From Sulfurovum sp. (lineage in GTDB: Bacteria; Campylobacterota; Campylobacteria; Campylobacterales; Sulfurovaceae), in contig JALUXB010000025.1 of assembly GCA_027019175.1 (NCBI GenBank), forward strand, positions 1 through 64,000: a DNA stretch of 64,000 nt. The letters are read 5' to 3'. Below the pieces are notes generated by a model. The model made no database searches, was not told where the DNA came from, and saw only the letters and a list, made by a program, of their open reading frames with translations. Below are positions 34,999 to 44,171 of the stretch, one piece after another; the first letter of the stretch is position 1; every line of letters begins with the position of its first letter. The translations under genes and the position numbers were made by a program.

Positions 34999-35005
34999 CT
35001 GCAGT

Positions 35006-36757
35006 TTATGCGCTTGGTGTCTGACGGATACGCAGACTCAGCTCTTTAAGCTGCTCGTTGTCTACAGGGCTTGGTGCCTGAGTGAGCAGACACTGTGCAC
35101 GCTGGGTTTTCGGGAAGGCAATGACATCTCTGATGCTCTCTGTACCGGTCATGAGCATGATGAGTCTGTCAAGCCCCAGTGCGAAGCCGCCGTGTGGCGG
35201 TGCACCGAATTTGAGTGCGTCAAGCAGGAAGCCGAATTTTTCCTGAGCCTCTTCTTCGCTGATACCGAGGAGTTTGAAGATCTCTGCCTGCATATCCTCT
35301 TTGTGGATACGGATTGATCCTCCGCCAAGCTCTGTACCGTTAAGGACAATGTCGTAAGCGATCGATTCGATCTCTTCAATGTCGTCAAAGTCAAGCGATT
35401 TTGGCTGGGTGAACGGGTGGTGCAGCGCTTTGACACGGCCGTCTTCCACTTCGAACATTGGGAAGTCCACAACCCACAGGAACTCGAAGACCCCTTCAGG
35501 AATGATATCCATGATCTCTGCGAGATAAAGACGGAACCGCCCCATGTAGTCCAGGACTGTTTTCTTTTCGCCGGCACCAAAGAAGACAACGTCGCCAACC
35601 TGAAGCCCGCAACGGTCGATGATGGCTTGAAGGTCATCTTCGGTAAAGAATTTGGTCAGTGGTCCTTTGAGACCGTCTTCTTTCATCTGGAAGTATCCAA
35701 GACCCTGTGCACCGAATTTGCGAACATAGTCTTCAAAGCCTTTCATCTGGCGTTTGGAGAAGATGTTGTCTCCGTTTGGCACTTTGAGTGCTTTGATACG
35801 GTTGCGCTTTGGGGCTTTGGCAATATTGGCAAAGATCTCGTTGTCACAGCGTTCAAAGATGTCGATGACATCGACCATAGCCATATCAAAACGCAGATCC
35901 GGTTTGTCCGAACCGTATTTTTCCATCGCTTCTGCGTACGTCATACGCTTGAATGTTTTAGGAATATCAAAGCCGCACTGGGTGAAAATATTGTGAATGA
36001 GCGTTTCTGCAACAGCGATGACATCATCTTCGGTGCAGAAGCTCATTTCAACATCTATCTGGGTAAATTCCGGCTGTCTGTCCGCACGGAGGTCTTCGTC
36101 ACGGAAACACTTAGCGATCTGGAAATAGCGGTCGAAGCCCGAGACCATCAACAGCTGTTTAAAGAGCTGCGGAGACTGCGGCAGTGCGTAGAATTCCCCC
36201 GGATGTACACGGCTTGGTACAAGGTAGTCACGCGCACCTTCCGGTGTGGATTTGGTCAGTACCGGTGTTTCTACTTCGAGGAAACCAAGCTCGTCAAGGC
36301 TGTTACGCGCGGCAATGGTCGCTTTGGAACGCAGTTTGAAAATGTCGTAGGACTTTTGGCTTCTGAGCTCGAGGTAGCGGTACTTCAGGCGAATCTCTTC
36401 GTTGACTTTTTCATCCCCGAGATCGAACGGCATCGGTCTGGAGCGGTTCTCGATGACAAGTTTGTCAACGACGATCTCCACCTTGCCTGTTTTGAGGTTG
36501 GGGTTTTCAAGCCCTTCGCCTCTGGCTCTTACTTTTCCTGTAGCGATAAGGACGAACTGGTCGCGTACCTCTTCGGCCTTTTTGTGGGCATCGGCATTGT
36601 CAGCAGGATCGCAGACAAGCTGGACGACCTCGTCTTTGTCACGCAGGTCGATGAAGATCACCCCTCCGTGGTCTCTACGGCTGGCAACCCATCCGGCTAC
36701 GGTGACTTCTTCACCGATATGGTTTTCGTTAATTTCGGCACAATAATGTGTTCTCAC
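35006..36757 (-). CDS. aspS: Aspartyl-tRNA synthetase, bacterial type
   Basis: This class II synthetase charges tRNA-Asp. The 583-residue protein has the N-terminal anticodon-binding OB domain ([23 protein letters not shown]), motif 2 ([24 protein letters not shown]), the bacterial GAD insertion and motif 3 ([10 protein letters not shown]). Length and layout are normal. In Campylobacterota this enzyme is usually non-discriminating and also charges tRNA-Asn, with GatCAB correcting the product; the sequence alone does not prove that here. adk follows downstream in the same direction. Confidence 0.96.
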   Translation of the reverse strand: MRTHYCAEINENHIGEEVTVAGWVASRRDHGGVIFIDLRDKDEVVQLVCDPADNADAHKKAEEVRDQFVLIATGKVRARGEGLENPNLKTGKVEIVVDKLVIENRSRPMPFDLGDEKVNEEIRLKYRYLELRSQKSYDIFKLRSKATIAARNSLDELGFLEVETPVLTKSTPEGARDYLVPSRVHPGEFYALPQSPQLFKQLLMVSGFDRYFQIAKCFRDEDLRADRQPEFTQIDVEMSFCTEDDVIAVAETLIHNIFTQCGFDIPKTFKRMTYAEAMEKYGSDKPDLRFDMAMVDVIDIFERCDNEIFANIAKAPKRNRIKALKVPNGDNIFSKRQMKGFEDYVRKFGAQGLGYFQMKEDGLKGPLTKFFTEDDLQAIIDRCGLQVGDVVFFGAGEKKTVLDYMGRFRLYLAEIMDIIPEGVFEFLWVVDFPMFEVEDGRVKALHHPFTQPKSLDFDDIEEIESIAYDIVLNGTELGGGSIRIHKEDMQAEIFKLLGISEEEAQEKFGFLLDALKFGAPPHGGFALGLDRLIMLMTGTESIRDVIAFPKTQRAQCLLTQAPSPVDNEQLKELSLRIRQTPSA

Positions 36758-37002
36758 GTGAAATCCTCATAAATAAATAGTGCCGCGATTATATCCAAAA
36801 GTTGTTTAGGAAATCTCTAACGGATAGAAGACACCTGCTATTCACTTACTCTATTGTGTGAATCATAAGCCTTTCGAGAAGAAAATGGTGTGTATATTTA
36901 TCATTAAAGATGTATCAAAAGATGCCAAAATGACATTTTTTGTACACTCACAAGCAACACTATGTTACCCTAATGATATCAAATGTTATGGAGCACAACA
37001 AC

Positions 37003-37875
37003 GTGAAACAGTTACCGCAGGTTCAGTGCGCAGGATTCATTCTCAAGCCGGAGGCTCCGGAGATAAAGCCGCTTTACGAGCAGATACGCAGTCAGTTCGA
37101 AAAGAAGGGCATTCAAGTATTGTTGTGGGAGAATTCTGCAAAAATGATAGGGCTCGAAGGTGTTGCGTTTGAAGAGATGTGTGAAGCAGCAGACTTTCTG
37201 GTTTCTCTCGGAGGCGACGGTACGCTGCTTTCACTGGTGCGTCGAAGCTATGTGTATCAAAAGCCTGTTGTGGGCATCAATGCGGGAAATCTCGGCTTTT
37301 TGGCAGACATTACCATTGAAGATGTAGACAGTTTCCTTGATCGTCTGCTTATCGGTGAGTACCGGGTGGATGACAGAATGATGATAGAAGGCTACATCGA
37401 GAAAAAAAGCGGCAGCAAGATCAGTTTTATCGCCTTTAACGATGTGGTTATCACCTCTCCGGAACCATCAAAGATGGTAAAAGTGAATGCATCTATTGAC
37501 GGTGAACGTTTCAACTCCTACACCGGAGACGGACTCATCATCTCCACACCGACAGGTTCGACAGCATACAACCTCTCGGCAGGCGGCCCGATTCTCTACC
37601 CGCTGACACAGGCGTTCATCATTACTCCTGTACTGGCACATTCGCTTGCCAATCAGCGTCCGCTTGTCGTACCGGCAGATTTCAGCATTGAACTGGATGC
37701 CGAAAAATACCGCGCTATCGCGTCTATTGACGGTCAGGAAGTGTATGAGCTTGAAGAGGGGGATGTGCTCTATATTGCCGGAGCGAAAAAGGGTGCGACC
37801 CTTATTCACCGCAAAGAGCATAACTATTTTTCTGTGCTTCGTGAAAAACTGCACTGGGGAGACAGAAATTGGTAG
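37003..37875 (+). CDS. nadK: NAD kinase
   Basis: NAD kinase makes NADP from NAD and ATP in the cytoplasm. The protein has GGDGTLLSLVRR with the catalytic Asp, NAGNLGFLAD, the FNDVVI and GDGLIISTPTGSTAYNLSAGG motifs, and a C-terminal DGQ. The GTG start (reading MKQLPQVQCAGFILKP) has a GGAG ribosome site 9 nt upstream and gives 290 residues, close to other Campylobacterota NAD kinases. An ATG 15 bp upstream, without such a site, is the alternative. The stop overlaps the recN start by 7 bp. Confidence 0.93.
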   Translation: MKQLPQVQCAGFILKPEAPEIKPLYEQIRSQFEKKGIQVLLWENSAKMIGLEGVAFEEMCEAADFLVSLGGDGTLLSLVRRSYVYQKPVVGINAGNLGFLADITIEDVDSFLDRLLIGEYRVDDRMMIEGYIEKKSGSKISFIAFNDVVITSPEPSKMVKVNASIDGERFNSYTGDGLIISTPTGSTAYNLSAGGPILYPLTQAFIITPVLAHSLANQRPLVVPADFSIELDAEKYRAIASIDGQEVYELEEGDVLYIAGAKKGATLIHRKEHNYFSVLREKLHWGDRNW

Positions 37876-39401
37876 AGCGGCTTTTTTTACGGGATCTGGT
37901 AACTTTTAAGGAAGCGGAGCTCAATTTTGAACCCGGTCTGGTGGTCTTTTCCGGCCCAAGCGGAGCGGGAAAGTCGGTGCTGATATCGGCTATTTTAACG
38001 GCTTTCGGGCATCCTGCAAAGAGTGCGGCATCGCTGTGTGAAGTAAACCTCAAAAAGCCTCGGGGACTGAAGCATGAAGCCTACGAATTTGAAGAGACCA
38101 TAGCGATTAAAAGCCTCAAAAAGGAGAAACTGCGTTATTTTATTGACGGTCAGGGAATTTCAAGGAAGGTACTACAAAGCCTGTTTGCCCCTTATGTTTC
38201 CTACCTTTCGGTACGTGACAGCAAAGGGATGGAAAGTGAATCGCTGATTGCCCTGCTGGACAGATATCTGGCTTCCGGTGACAAAGACTACAAAAAACTT
38301 CTCAAAGAATATACCAAACGCTACCGTACGTACAGAGAAAAAGTACAGCAGCTTGAGAAGATACGCCAGAGTGAAAAAGAGATGGCCGAAAAGATAGAAT
38401 TTGCCCGCTATGAGATAGAGAAGATAGACAAAATCGACCCCAGACCCGGTGAAGAGGAGGAAATGCTGACGGTCAAGCAGCAGCTTTCCCGTATTGACAA
38501 ACTCAAAGAAGCGCTTGAAGAAGCATCGGAAATTTTCCGTTTTGAAAGCAGTGTGGAGGAAGTTTACCGTTTGCTTGACAAAGATGTCTCTGCTTTTTCA
38601 GAAGCGATGAATCAGCTGCGTGCCGATTTTGAAGAGAGTGAAACACTGGCTGCCGAGCTTGAAGAAACCGATGTGGAAGCGGTGCTTGACAGACTTGGCG
38701 AGCTTGCTGAACTCAAGCGGCGTTACGGTTCGGTAGAGGAAGCACTGGCCTACCGTGACGCAAAGCGAAAAGAGCTTGAAGGCTACACCCATATGGAACA
38801 GGATAAAAGCCTGCTCGAGCAGTACCTTCAGATAGAGTTTGGTGAGCTGCATACACTTGCTTCCCGCATTTCACTTGCGCGTAAAAAGGCAGCGGCAGAA
38901 GTTGAAGAGAGGGCAGCAGTGTATCTTTCGGAACTCAAACTTCCTCCGATACAATTTGTATTTGAAACAGGAGCATTGGGGGAATTTGGTCTTGACGGTA
39001 TTGCCATTTCATTGGGAGAGAGCAGTATGGAAACGCTCAGCGGCGGGGAATTCAATCGTGTCAGACTGGCACTGCTTGCAGCCGCGATGCCTAAAGAACA
39101 GAAAGAGAGCGGCGTATTGATACTCGATGAGATCGATGCAAATGTCAGCGGAGACGAGTCGATTGCGATTGCAGAAATGATTGCGGCACTCTCGAAAGTG
39201 TATCAGGTGTTTGCCATTTCCCACCAGCCCCATCTTGCCGCCAAAGCTTCACAGCATATACTGGTACATAAGTCGGAGGGGGTGAGTCATGCCGCCGTAC
39301 TTGATGAAAATGGCCGTATTGCGGAGATCAGCCGTATTATTGCCGGTGAAAAACCTACGGAACAGGCAGTGGCGTTTGCGAGGAAGCTTAGGGGGATGTA
39401 G
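37869..39401 (+). CDS. recN: RecN-like DNA repair ATPase (SMC family)
   Basis: RecN acts in double-strand break repair. The 510-residue protein has Walker A FSGPSGAGKSVLI (about 29-41), a central coiled coil (about 140-340), the ABC signature LSGGEFNRV and Walker B LILDEIDANVSGDES. The TTG start is supported by a GGGGAG ribosome site 8 nt upstream and a 7-bp overlap with nadK. It is shorter than the E. coli protein (553), as is usual in this group. The nadK-recN order is common in bacteria. Confidence 0.92.
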   Translation: MVERLFLRDLVTFKEAELNFEPGLVVFSGPSGAGKSVLISAILTAFGHPAKSAASLCEVNLKKPRGLKHEAYEFEETIAIKSLKKEKLRYFIDGQGISRKVLQSLFAPYVSYLSVRDSKGMESESLIALLDRYLASGDKDYKKLLKEYTKRYRTYREKVQQLEKIRQSEKEMAEKIEFARYEIEKIDKIDPRPGEEEEMLTVKQQLSRIDKLKEALEEASEIFRFESSVEEVYRLLDKDVSAFSEAMNQLRADFEESETLAAELEETDVEAVLDRLGELAELKRRYGSVEEALAYRDAKRKELEGYTHMEQDKSLLEQYLQIEFGELHTLASRISLARKKAAAEVEERAAVYLSELKLPPIQFVFETGALGEFGLDGIAISLGESSMETLSGGEFNRVRLALLAAAMPKEQKESGVLILDEIDANVSGDESIAIAEMIAALSKVYQVFAISHQPHLAAKASQHILVHKSEGVSHAAVLDENGRIAEISRIIAGEKPTEQAVAFARKLRGM

Positions 39402-39465
39402 CTGTTTATTGGTGTATTGTCACGTGAAAAGTATTTAAAATATGTAACAGGTTTTCAAACTTTGC

Positions 39466-39471
39466 TATAAT
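39466..39471 (+). promoter_or_regulatory. Extended -10 box for the nucleotidyltransferase pair
   Basis: TTTGCTATAATTTAG carries an extended -10 element (TGCTATAAT). It lies 41 bp before the small-protein start, which has an AAAAGGAG ribosome site. The 111-bp gap holds nothing else that I can identify. Confidence 0.55.
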
Positions 39472-39512
39472 TTAGTAAAAATCTTCAATGGATTTGTATA
39501 AAAGGAGCGGAT

Positions 39513-39722
39513 ATGAACGAATTTCAAAGACGTGCAGAAGCAAGACGCAAAAATACAACTTTCAAGAAGGTTCACCTGCATGCAAAGGAGCATCACAGCC
39601 TGCATGCAGGTGTGGATGGTGATAGGTTAAGCCAGGTTGTTTTTGAAATATCACATCCATCAGCTATCGTGTGCAGAGTAGATAAGTCACAGGTTAGGAT
39701 TTTAAAGTTGAAGGCTCGATAG
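39513..39722 (+). CDS. Small basic protein upstream of a nucleotidyltransferase
   Basis: This 69-residue protein is not recognised. It is basic and histidine-rich in the first half (RRAEARRKNTTFKKVHLHAKEHH), followed by two predicted strands (VVFEISH and QVRILKL). The ribosome site is AAAAGGAG. The nucleotidyltransferase gene begins 1 bp after its stop, so the two are co-translated. The size and position fit an antitoxin or partner of a minimal nucleotidyltransferase, but the sequence shows no standard antitoxin fold. Confidence 0.6.
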   Translation: MNEFQRRAEARRKNTTFKKVHLHAKEHHSLHAGVDGDRLSQVVFEISHPSAIVCRVDKSQVRILKLKAR

Positions 39723-39723
39723 T

Positions 39724-40176
39724 ATGCCGGCTTTTCAGGACTATATTGATGCAATGGAAGCATTCAACCGCTATGGTGTAGCATATCTGGTTGTTGGTGC
39801 TTATGCAATGGGAAATTTTGGCTATACGCGCTATACGCATGATATCGATTTATGGGTAGAGAAGAGTGAAGAAAATGGTAAAAAGGTTGTCAGAGCACTT
39901 GAAGAATTTGGGATTCCCTTTGCTATAGAACCTGAAGAGTTTACCGCAGATTACAGTGTAATCCAGATTGGTGTTGCTCCTATGCGTATCGACATTTTGA
40001 CTGATATTGATGGTGTAACTTTTGAGGAAGCATGGGAGAATAGAGTAGAAGGAAAAATTTTAGGGGTGGATACTTCGATTATCTGCTTGAGTGATTTGAT
40101 TCGAAATAAGCGTGCATCAAACAGGGTGAAAGACAAACTGGATGCAGCTCAGCTCGAGGCTCTGAAGAAAAAATAG
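39724..40176 (+). CDS. Minimal nucleotidyltransferase (AbiEii/DUF6036-like)
   Basis: This 150-residue protein has the nucleotidyltransferase core: YLVVGAYAMGNFGYTRYTHDIDLWV, where DID supplies two metal-binding aspartates, and a third acidic strand, MRIDILTDID. The glycine pair at the start of the fold reads GA instead of GG. A basic C-terminal helix (LIRNKRASNRVKDKLDAAQLEAL) ends the protein. Family members include toxins that modify tRNA or proteins, with a small partner encoded next to them. The preceding 69-residue gene is such a candidate. The gene pair is flanked by housekeeping genes, so it could be a mobile insertion. Confidence 0.78.
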   Translation: MPAFQDYIDAMEAFNRYGVAYLVVGAYAMGNFGYTRYTHDIDLWVEKSEENGKKVVRALEEFGIPFAIEPEEFTADYSVIQIGVAPMRIDILTDIDGVTFEEAWENRVEGKILGVDTSIICLSDLIRNKRASNRVKDKLDAAQLEALKKK

Positions 40177-40209
40177 TGTATCCGTTTTGGCAGAAATAAT
40201 AGGCTTTAT

Positions 40210-40893
40210 CTACGCTTTCGGCGGAAACTGCTTTTTGAGTTTTTCAAAGTAGTGTTTGAGGTGTTCCTGGTAGGCTTCGGCAACGGGGAGCTCGCTACCG
40301 GTCTTGAGATAAGTGTTGTACTCCACGAGCAGGTCGGATACACCGCCGGTGCCAATGGTAGTGGATGAGCCTTTGATACTGTGGGTCAGGCGCTCCATTT
40401 TGTGAAAGTCCGGAATTTTCATCGCTTCATCGATAAGAGGAATCTGGTCGCCGATTTGCGGGATGAGTTCCTGAATGAATTCATGTGCTTCTTCTTCGGA
40501 GAGACCCATTTCGATGAGCCGGTCATAATTGAAATCGGGGTAGTTGCCTTCGGGAAGTTTGGTTGCAGGCTGCTCTTTTTTAGGGGCTGCTTTGGGTGCT
40601 TCCTGTACAGGTTTTGTTTCCTCTTTTGGGGTTACTGGTGCCTGTGTGGATACCGGTGTTTTTGGCGTTTGCTGTGTGGTTTTCCGGGGTTCATAGGTAT
40701 GCTTGGGTTCTCTTACAGCAGGTTTTTCAGCTGCTGGACGTTTGGAAATCTTTGGTTCAGGCTTTTTTTTCTGATGTTTTGCACGGTCACGCTTTTGCCG
40801 CTCCTGCCGGTACTTCTTTTCGTTTCGATACTCAAAGTAGATCACCAATGCAATAATAAAGAGAATGATTCCAATAATAACGGTTGCAAGCAT
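40210..40893 (-). CDS. Membrane-anchored Hpt phosphotransfer protein
   Basis: This 227-residue protein has one N-terminal membrane helix (ATVIIGIILFIIALVIYF), a long Lys/Pro/Thr-rich linker (about 25-125) and a C-terminal Hpt domain with the phospho-histidine in RLTHSIKGSSTTIG (near residue 171). It would relay phosphate between a kinase and a response regulator while fixed to the membrane. No kinase or regulator is encoded beside it. The start has a GGGAGGCG ribosome site 7 nt upstream; a longer frame has none. The linker resembles those of TonB- or ZipA-like anchored proteins. Confidence 0.8.
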   Translation of the reverse strand: MLATVIIGIILFIIALVIYFEYRNEKKYRQERQKRDRAKHQKKKPEPKISKRPAAEKPAVREPKHTYEPRKTTQQTPKTPVSTQAPVTPKEETKPVQEAPKAAPKKEQPATKLPEGNYPDFNYDRLIEMGLSEEEAHEFIQELIPQIGDQIPLIDEAMKIPDFHKMERLTHSIKGSSTTIGTGGVSDLLVEYNTYLKTGSELPVAEAYQEHLKHYFEKLKKQFPPKA

Positions 40894-41022
40894 ATAAACG
40901 CCTCCCTGCCTGTAGTCCCCAAAGGCTGCATCTCGTGCAGTGTCGGGTTTTATTATCAATAAATATAGCTGATTTCATATTAGAAAAAGTTGTTTTCAGT
41001 CAATGATATACGGCATTTTAGG

Positions 41023-41028
41023 TATAAT
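41023..41028 (+). promoter_or_regulatory. -10 box for the tatD-mltD-like unit
   Basis: TATAAT in TTAGGTATAATATGG lies 25 bp before the tatD start. The upstream sequence is AT-rich without an obvious -35 box. Confidence 0.5.
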
Positions 41029-41053
41029 ATGGCTAAAAAACAGAGAGAATAAG

Positions 41054-41824
41054 ATGATTGTCGATACCCATTGCCACCTGGATGATCCGCGCTATAATGA
41101 CGATTTGGAAGAAGTACTGAATCGGGCAAAAGCAGCCGGCGTGGAAAAATATATTATTCCCGGCGCGGATATTGCAACACTTGAACGTGCCGTTGAAATC
41201 GCCGAAACATATCCATCCGTCTATTTTGCCGTAGGGGTACACCCTTATGATAAAGAAGCATATGACAGAGCGATACTTGAACGCTATATTGAACATCCTA
41301 AATGTGTAGCGGTCGGTGAATGTGGGCTGGATTATTTCCGTCTGCCCGAGGATGCAAAAGAAATCGAAGCGGAAAAGGCAGCGCAGAAAGAGATTTTTAT
41401 TGATCAGATAGCACTGGCAAATGCGTATGATAAACCGTTGATCGTGCATATACGTGATGCCAGTGCCGATTCATTGGCCATACTCGATGCCCATGCCGGA
41501 GAGAAGGGCGGGGTGCTTCATTGTTACAATGCCGATGAACAGCTGCTTAAACTTGCTCCCAAAGGGTTTTATTTCGGTATTGGCGGTGTGTTGACATTTA
41601 AAAATGCGCGTAAGCTTGTGAATGTTTTCCCCAAGATCCCGAAGGAAAAACTGCTGATCGAAACGGACGCGCCCTATCTGACACCGCATCCCCACAGAGG
41701 AGAACGCAATGAACCTGCCTACTGCGCACTGGTTGCTGACAAGATCGGTGAGCTTAGCGGCATGCCGCGTGCCGACGTTGAAACACTGACGACGCATAAC
41801 ACCCATCTTTTGTTTGGTATTTGA
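41054..41824 (+). CDS. tatD: TatD-family metal-dependent DNase
   Basis: This 256-residue TIM-barrel hydrolase has the family ligands DTHCHLDD at the start, GVHPYD, GECGLDYFR, IVHIRDA, the HCYN histidine and ETDAPYLTPHPHRG. TatD/YcfH proteins are 3' to 5' exonucleases linked to DNA repair and turnover. The start at MIVDTHCH was chosen because the family begins here. The next gene, a lytic transglycosylase, begins 6 bp downstream. Confidence 0.93.
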   Translation: MIVDTHCHLDDPRYNDDLEEVLNRAKAAGVEKYIIPGADIATLERAVEIAETYPSVYFAVGVHPYDKEAYDRAILERYIEHPKCVAVGECGLDYFRLPEDAKEIEAEKAAQKEIFIDQIALANAYDKPLIVHIRDASADSLAILDAHAGEKGGVLHCYNADEQLLKLAPKGFYFGIGGVLTFKNARKLVNVFPKIPKEKLLIETDAPYLTPHPHRGERNEPAYCALVADKIGELSGMPRADVETLTTHNTHLLFGI

Positions 41825-41830
41825 GAGACC

Positions 41831-42757
41831 ATGCAAAAGACCTTTTGGGTTCTGTTTCTTCTGGTCGGCTTGCATGCCTCACCCCTTACCAGGACTTTTC
41901 CTGCCTACGCCTATGTTTTTTCGGAGTTCGATATTGACAGCGGGTATGCCTATGATGCCGAGTTTGAAAAATATGTGGCAGTCCATGAAAAGCAGATGCG
42001 TCGTTTTTACAAAAAATCATTAAAACGGGGAGAAGAACTGACCCGTGTTGTGCGCGGAGCATTGCTTGATGACGGACTTTCCGATCTTTTTCTCTATGTC
42101 TCCATGATAGAATCCGGGATGCGTACCGATGCGGTTTCTTCCCAAAAAGCGGTGGGGCTGTGGCAGTTTATGCCAAAAACTGCAGCGTATTATAAGCTTG
42201 ATGTCAGCAGCAGTGTGGACGAACGCTGTGACCCTTTTTGTGCTACCGAAGCTGCAGTGAAATATTTGGAGCATCTGCATGAAAAGTTTGGGAAGTGGTA
42301 CCTTGCTGTAATGGCATACAACTGTGGCGAAGGACGTTTGCAAAAGGCTATTGCGAGGGCACAGAGCGATGACCTGGCGATCCTGGTTGACGATGATGCC
42401 AAATTCTTGCCAAAAGAGACACGCAACTATATACGCAAAATTTTGCTGCTGGCATTGATAGGAGAGAGTGAAACGGTTTTTGAAGCACCTGATGATTTAA
42501 AAGCAGTATCTCCTCCCCCCAAAATGAAAGATGCGGCTGCACTGACCCATCTGCTTTCACACAAGGTGAAAATGGGTGAGACACTGGAAAGCGTTGCATC
42601 AGAATATGGCAGCAGTGCAGCGATGATCAAGCGTGTCAACGGGCTGCATTCTGAAAACCTTTTACTGGGGCAAATGTTGTTGATCCCTGTCAGCCGGGAA
42701 CGTTTTGACACGTCACTGGCAAACATGGACAGGAAGCGATCATCAAGCGGATATTAA
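41831..42757 (+). CDS. MltD-like lytic transglycosylase with LysM domain
   Basis: This 308-residue secreted enzyme has a signal peptide (cut near LHAS) and an SLT domain: MIESGMRTDAVSSQKAVGLWQFMPKTA with the catalytic Glu, then AYNCGEGRL. The C-terminus (about 235-290) is one LysM module (VKMGETLESVASEYG to LLLGQMLLIPV), which binds peptidoglycan. E. coli MltD is longer and has two LysM modules and a lipobox; this one has one module and no lipobox. It follows tatD closely and precedes rlpA, so wall-cleaving genes are grouped here. Confidence 0.9.
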   Translation: MQKTFWVLFLLVGLHASPLTRTFPAYAYVFSEFDIDSGYAYDAEFEKYVAVHEKQMRRFYKKSLKRGEELTRVVRGALLDDGLSDLFLYVSMIESGMRTDAVSSQKAVGLWQFMPKTAAYYKLDVSSSVDERCDPFCATEAAVKYLEHLHEKFGKWYLAVMAYNCGEGRLQKAIARAQSDDLAILVDDDAKFLPKETRNYIRKILLLALIGESETVFEAPDDLKAVSPPPKMKDAAALTHLLSHKVKMGETLESVASEYGSSAAMIKRVNGLHSENLLLGQMLLIPVSRERFDTSLANMDRKRSSSGY

Positions 42758-42758
42758 G

Positions 42759-42764
42759 TATAAT
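42759..42764 (+). promoter_or_regulatory. -10 box for the rlpA-hisB-lpt-mrdA operon
   Basis: TATAAT directly after the stop of the MltD-like gene lies 28 bp before the rlpA start. It probably drives the nine-gene overlapping operon. No good -35 box is visible. Confidence 0.5.
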
Positions 42765-42792
42765 ATTCCACTATTTTTTGCAAGGTTTTTTT

Positions 42793-43584
42793 ATGGTGCC
42801 AAGAGCTTCGTTCAGCGTGTTGTCAACTGTGTCTTTGCTGCTTTTGGGGCTTCTGGCAGGCGGTTGTTCCAGTAAGCACTACACCAAGCCGGGATTTACC
42901 AGTGCGGCAAGGCAGAAGTCCACGATGCGCTGCTATACGGTCAGAGGCAAAACCTACCGTCCTACCTATGTAAAAATAGGTGATACCATGACGGGGATCT
43001 CCAGCTGGTACGGTCCCAATTTCCACGGAAAACAGACCAGTAACGGCGAGCGTTACAATATGCATGCAAAGACTGCGGCGCATAAAACCTGGCCGATGGA
43101 TACCATGGTGCGTGTGACCAACCTGCAAAACGGGAAAAGTACTATTGTCCGCATCAATGACAGAGGCCCGTTTGTCCGAGGGCGTATTATCGACTGCAGC
43201 TATGCTGCGGGCAAAGAGCTTGGGCTGGACAGGATGGGAATTGCCAAGGTTAAAATAGAAGTTGTGGGGTTCGCCGGCAAAGTACAGTCCAAGGCAGCCA
43301 TTGCCAAGGCAAAGGCGAACAATACTGCACAGAGGGTAAAACTGAGCGACTTTGGGTTACAGGTGGGAGCCTTTACCCGGTATGAGGGGGCACTTGTTAC
43401 GAAACGGCGCTACGAAGCGCAGACGGGCGGCAGGTACCGCGTGATTATCAAACGTTTCGACAATGCTGATGAGAGTGGACGAACGCTCTACCGTGTCTGG
43501 CTGATGGGCTTTGGTTCGGAGCAGGAAGCACGTGACTTTAGAGCATGTGAAGGATTGGCTGGTGCGCCGATCATTCGAAAATAA
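42793..43584 (+). CDS. rlpA: RlpA-like septal lytic transglycosylase lipoprotein
   Basis: RlpA cleaves denuded glycan strands at the septum. The 263-residue lipoprotein has the lipobox LAGGC, a double-psi beta-barrel domain (GISSWYGPNFHGKQTSNGERYN, with the catalytic Asp in INDRGPF) and a C-terminal SPOR domain (LQVGAFTRYEGALVTKRRYE) that binds denuded peptidoglycan. The ATG used has an AAGG ribosome site 7 nt upstream; an in-frame TTG lies 15 bp earlier. It heads the long operon. Confidence 0.92.
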   Translation: MVPRASFSVLSTVSLLLLGLLAGGCSSKHYTKPGFTSAARQKSTMRCYTVRGKTYRPTYVKIGDTMTGISSWYGPNFHGKQTSNGERYNMHAKTAAHKTWPMDTMVRVTNLQNGKSTIVRINDRGPFVRGRIIDCSYAAGKELGLDRMGIAKVKIEVVGFAGKVQSKAAIAKAKANNTAQRVKLSDFGLQVGAFTRYEGALVTKRRYEAQTGGRYRVIIKRFDNADESGRTLYRVWLMGFGSEQEARDFRACEGLAGAPIIRK

Positions 43585-43598
43585 GTGAAAGGATGAGG

Positions 43599-44171
43599 AT
43601 GATAGAGAAACGAAGAGAGACAAAAGAGACGCAGATAACGGTAAAACTTGAGCTTTACGGCAAAGGGAATGCCAAGATCGATACAGGTGTGGGATTTTTT
43701 GACCATATGCTTGAAGCGTTTGCAAAACATGCCCATATGGATCTTGAAGTAAGCTGTAAAGGGGATACGCATATTGATGACCACCATACTGTTGAAGATG
43801 TAGGCATTGTGATCGGTCAGGCACTCAGGGAAGCGATCTATCCGGTGAAGCAGATCGAGCGTTTCGGGAATGCGACGGTGGTGATGGACGAAGCGAGTGT
43901 TACGTGTGACATTGACCTTTCCAACCGCGGCTTTCTGGTTTTTGAACTGCCCATCGGCGGCAAGGTCGGTCATTTTGATGTAGAACTGGTTGAAGAGTTT
44001 TTCCGTGCTTTTGCATTCAACCTGCCGCTGACGCTGCATCTGATTTACAACCGAGGGAAAAACAAACACCATATTATTGAAGCATCGTTTAAAGCCCTTG
44101 CAGTGTCACTCAGGCGTGCGGCAGCGGTCAATGAAAATGCGGGTATCCCAAGTACCAAGGGGGTACTGTGA
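43599..44171 (+). CDS. hisB: Imidazoleglycerol-phosphate dehydratase
   Basis: HisB removes water from imidazoleglycerol phosphate in histidine synthesis. The 190-residue enzyme has DTGVGFFDHMLEAFAKHA, the DDHHTVEDVGI metal-binding histidines and the second HHIIEASFKALA motif. It is the dehydratase domain alone, without the phosphatase fusion of enterobacteria. AAAGGA lies 6 nt before the chosen ATG; an ATG 6 bp earlier is possible. The stop overlaps the kdsC GTG start by 4 bp. Its place in a wall/LPS operon is a Campylobacterota trait. Confidence 0.95.
   Translation: MIEKRRETKETQITVKLELYGKGNAKIDTGVGFFDHMLEAFAKHAHMDLEVSCKGDTHIDDHHTVEDVGIVIGQALREAIYPVKQIERFGNATVVMDEASVTCDIDLSNRGFLVFELPIGGKVGHFDVELVEEFFRAFAFNLPLTLHLIYNRGKNKHHIIEASFKALAVSLRRAAAVNENAGIPSTKGVL

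Noticed and set aside
35417-36772. Plus-strand frame of about 450 codons opposite aspS
   Set aside because: It is a shadow of the strongly conserved aspS gene. It has no family motif and its composition is unnatural for a protein.
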